In this document: positions 61,989 through 64,000 of the stretch, piece after piece
How positions within the stretch are numbered: the stretch's first letter is position 1
Layout: each line of letters opens with the position of its first letter
Source: Paludibacteraceae bacterium
Lineage (GTDB): Bacteria; Bacteroidota; Bacteroidia; Bacteroidales; Paludibacteraceae
NCBI GenBank assembly: GCA_016938015.1
Contig: JAFGVL010000105.1
Coordinates: 22,851-86,850, forward strand
DNA: 64,000 nucleotides
Direction of reading: 5' to 3'
Position numbers and translations under genes: made by a program
Notes under the pieces: generated by a model
The model's database searches: none
Seen by the model: only the letters and a program-made list of their open reading frames with translations
Told to the model about the DNA's origin: nothing

Positions 61989-62606
61989 TTACAACATCCT
62001 AAATATAACCAACCCAAAAATAAAAAACCGTAAGTACCTGAATAAAGCCCAAAGCAAGTAATGTTTGAACTTAAAATCAATAAATCCGGACGACATACTG
62101 ATTATAGAATGAGGTATGGGCAACATGGCTCCTACTACTACCAAAAAACCACCCCATTTTCGTAAATTTATTAAGTGCTTGGCAATATGAAATTTAATTC
62201 TATCGTGTATAATAGGTATTTTTCTTAAGCGTCGACCAATTAAATACGCTGTTATGCCTCCTCCATACGACAGGGTTGCTATAATAAAAAGCATTACCCA
62301 TGGGCTACTCATTTTAGAAGTCCAAGCAATAAACACTTCCGGAGGTAATAACCCTAAAAAAGTTTCAGAAATATAAAACACTATAAGAACTAATATAGCA
62401 TTACTATTTTCTACAAAAAGGGTAAGGAGTTGATCTATATCAACTATAAAGTTATCTATTAATAAAATACTGCCTACAAAGAATAAAGTTAACCACAACC
62501 CCTTAAGAGCAATCCTTTTAAGAAAACTATAAAACTCAGTTAAAGTGTAATATCTATTCATCCGCTCCATTTTCTCACGCACGGATAATTGGTTCACATT
62601 ATTCAT
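61989..62606 (-). CDS. VTT-domain (DedA/SNARE-associated) membrane protein
   Basis: A 205-residue inner-membrane protein with about five hydrophobic segments. The VTT core (about 75-190) has the signature LLPPEVFIAWTSKM, SYGGGITAYLIGRRLRKIPI and GAMLPIPHSIISMSSGFIDF. Such proteins transport or flip lipids (for example undecaprenyl phosphate in some DedA members), but assignments vary and this one is not a clear UptA. A cytoplasmic amphipathic N-terminus (MNNVNQLSVREKMERMNRYY) precedes the first helix. It is 76 bp after der and may share its transcript. Confidence 0.85.
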   Translation of the reverse strand: MNNVNQLSVREKMERMNRYYTLTEFYSFLKRIALKGLWLTLFFVGSILLIDNFIVDIDQLLTLFVENSNAILVLIVFYISETFLGLLPPEVFIAWTSKMSSPWVMLFIIATLSYGGGITAYLIGRRLRKIPIIHDRIKFHIAKHLINLRKWGGFLVVVGAMLPIPHSIISMSSGFIDFKFKHYLLWALFRYLRFFIFGLVIFRML

Positions 62607-62682
62607 AGCATCTATTTTAGGGATATGCTTTATTGCATATCCTTTTCATAATACAATTTTGGATAGAAATTGTTCAACTAAC

Positions 62683-63996
62683 TTATTTCTGACGTATAAA
62701 CAACTGTATGGGTGTTCCTTCAAAATCATATTCCTCGCGAATTCTATTTTCGAGGTAACGACGATACGGCTCTTTAACATATTGTGGTAAATTGGCAAAA
62801 AACACAAAGGTAGGCACTTGGGTTCCGGGTAATTGTGTTACGTATTTAATTTTAATGTACTTCCCTTTTAAAGCCGGTGGCGGATAACGCTCTATTAAAG
62901 GAAGCATAAACTCATTTAACTTAGCTGTAGGCACTTTACGTTTCTTATTCTCAAAAACATGAACGGCGGTTTCAATTACTTTAAAAATTCGTTGTTTGGT
63001 AACCGCCGAAGTAAATATTATCGGAAAATCGGTAAACGGAGCCAATCGGTCACGAATAGATTTTTCAAAACCCTTGATATCTTTGGCTTCCTTTTCTTCT
63101 ACCAAATCCCATTTGTTTACACAAACTACCAAACCTTTTTTGTTTTTCTGAACAATGGAAAAAATATTTAAATCCTGACTTTCAATTCCTCTAGTAGCAT
63201 CGAGCATTAAAATGCACACATCCGAGTTTTCGATGGCTCTAATAGAACGTATTACAGAATAATACTCCAAATCTTCGTTCACTTTTGCTTTTTTACGAAT
63301 ACCGGCTGTATCTACCAAGTAAAAATCATAGCTAAACTTGTTAAAACGAGTATAGATAGAGTCGCGCGTTGTACCGGCAATTTCTGTTACGATAGATCGT
63401 TCATCATCCAAAAAAGCATTAATGATGGATGATTTTCCGGCATTTGGACGACCCACAACTGCAAAGCGAGGCAATTCATCATCCAGCTCTTCGACACTAT
63501 CTTCTTTAAAATGCTTGATTAGTTCGTCGAGTAAATCGCCCGAACCCAATCCATTTAAGGCTGAAATAACAAAGGGTTCTCCTAATCCTAGTGAGTAAAA
63601 CTCGGCTGCTTGGTATTGAAATTCGTAAGTATCGGCCTTATTGGTAACAAGAACAACAGGTTTTTTACCCCTTCGAAGCAAGTTAGCTACTTCTTCGTCA
63701 TAATCAGTAACTCCGTTAAGTAAATCAACAACAAATAAGATAACATCAGCCTCTTCAATAGCTAAAGCTACTTGTCTTTTAATTTCGGCTTCAAACACAT
63801 CATCGGAGTTTACCACCCAACCGCCCGTATCTATTACAGAAAATTCACGCCCTTCCCAATCGCATTTACCGTATTGACGATCGCGCGTGGTCCCCGCCTC
63901 TTCAGCCACAATAGCCCTACGGCTTTTGGTTAAGCGGTTAAATAAGGTTGATTTGCCTACATTAGGCCTGCCAACAATTGCAACAATATTACTCAT
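62683..63996 (-). CDS. der: ribosome-assembly GTPase Der (EngA)
   Basis: A 437-residue essential GTPase with tandem G domains, acting in 50S subunit maturation. First P-loop GRPNVGKST is at 9-17 with switch [10 protein letters not shown] and the DTGGW box at 56-60. Second P-loop GRPNAGKSS is at 182-190 with [10 protein letters not shown] and [10 protein letters not shown]. NKxD boxes (TNKAD, VNKWD) follow both. The C-terminal KH-like domain (from about 350, [19 protein letters not shown] to PIQLFIRQK) is complete. The start codon lies four bases from the window edge, so the gene is whole. Confidence 0.97.
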   Translation of the reverse strand: MSNIVAIVGRPNVGKSTLFNRLTKSRRAIVAEEAGTTRDRQYGKCDWEGREFSVIDTGGWVVNSDDVFEAEIKRQVALAIEEADVILFVVDLLNGVTDYDEEVANLLRRGKKPVVLVTNKADTYEFQYQAAEFYSLGLGEPFVISALNGLGSGDLLDELIKHFKEDSVEELDDELPRFAVVGRPNAGKSSIINAFLDDERSIVTEIAGTTRDSIYTRFNKFSYDFYLVDTAGIRKKAKVNEDLEYYSVIRSIRAIENSDVCILMLDATRGIESQDLNIFSIVQKNKKGLVVCVNKWDLVEEKEAKDIKGFEKSIRDRLAPFTDFPIIFTSAVTKQRIFKVIETAVHVFENKKRKVPTAKLNEFMLPLIERYPPPALKGKYIKIKYVTQLPGTQVPTFVFFANLPQYVKEPYRRYLENRIREEYDFEGTPIQLFIRQK

Positions 63997-64000
63997 AATT

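Noticed and set aside
1..64000. CRISPR arrays, prophage or transposase genes
   Set aside because: No regularly spaced direct repeats and no integrase, transposase or phage structural genes were seen. The only repeat series with regular units is protein-coding (leucine-rich repeats).

Overview
The window looks like a chromosomal core segment of a low-G+C member of the Bacteroidota, probably Bacteroidales-like. Four secreted proteins end in type IX secretion (T9SS) sorting domains. GldF and GldG gliding-type ABC proteins are present, as are an OstA-like/parvulin envelope operon, a eukaryote-like GT3 glycogen synthase and DUF5683/DUF4827 family proteins. Several promoters match the Bacteroidota pattern TTTG-N19-TAnnTTTG. 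No CRISPR array, prophage, transposase or rRNA operon was seen. Genus-level placement is not possible from the sequence alone.

Layout. 1-5.1 kb (minus): accessory secreted proteins (a small T9SS cargo, an unrecognised AT-rich secreted protein bracketed by short repeats, and a C1 papain-like peptidase with PKD and T9SS domains), separated by a hairpin-rich non-coding stretch. 5.1-17.8 kb: housekeeping and envelope genes (PgpH-like HD phosphohydrolase, NlpC/P60 peptidase, PriA, RecJ, TsaC, a polyprenyl sugar transferase, a ClC channel, an XRE-type regulator, HU). 17.9-23.0 kb (minus): parA-parB-DUF5683-lytic transglycosylase-merR-alkaline phosphatase, tightly packed. 23.3-27.9 kb (plus): gldG, dnaN, a DnaQ-like exonuclease and TrmN6.

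27.9-37.2 kb (minus): a T9SS cargo, an OstA/LptA-like protein, three SurA/PpiD-type proteins and a PagL-like outer-membrane barrel with an unusual repetitive N-terminus. 37.3-40.4 kb (plus): gldF, surE, a small membrane protein and lpxB. 40.5-44.5 kb: a large DUF4623-like T9SS cargo and an OmpA-family lipoprotein, followed by a strong nested palindrome. 44.7-52.7 kb (minus): glycogen phosphorylase, GT3 glycogen synthase, folK, purE, an EEP-family hydrolase and tandem rhomboids, spaced closely enough to be one transcript. 52.9-58.5 kb: HU, tRNA-Arg(TCT, minus), thrA, an FKBP lipoprotein, a DUF4827 lipoprotein and glmM. 58.5-64 kb (minus): tRNA-Met(CAT), a 28-unit BspA-like leucine-rich-repeat protein, a VTT/DedA membrane protein and the GTPase Der.

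Functionally the window is dominated by envelope biogenesis: lipid A synthesis (LpxB), LPS transport (OstA-like), outer-membrane protein chaperoning (SurA-like proteins), peptidoglycan remodelling (NlpC/P60, LysM-SLT), surface polysaccharide initiation and T9SS cargo. Replication and segregation genes (dnaN, parAB, priA, recJ, HU) are interleaved. The most unusual items are the PagL-like barrel with GYDPFA repeats, the nested palindrome at 44.5 kb, the repeat-bracketed AT-rich gene at 1.3-2.4 kb and the 12 kb separation of gldF from gldG.
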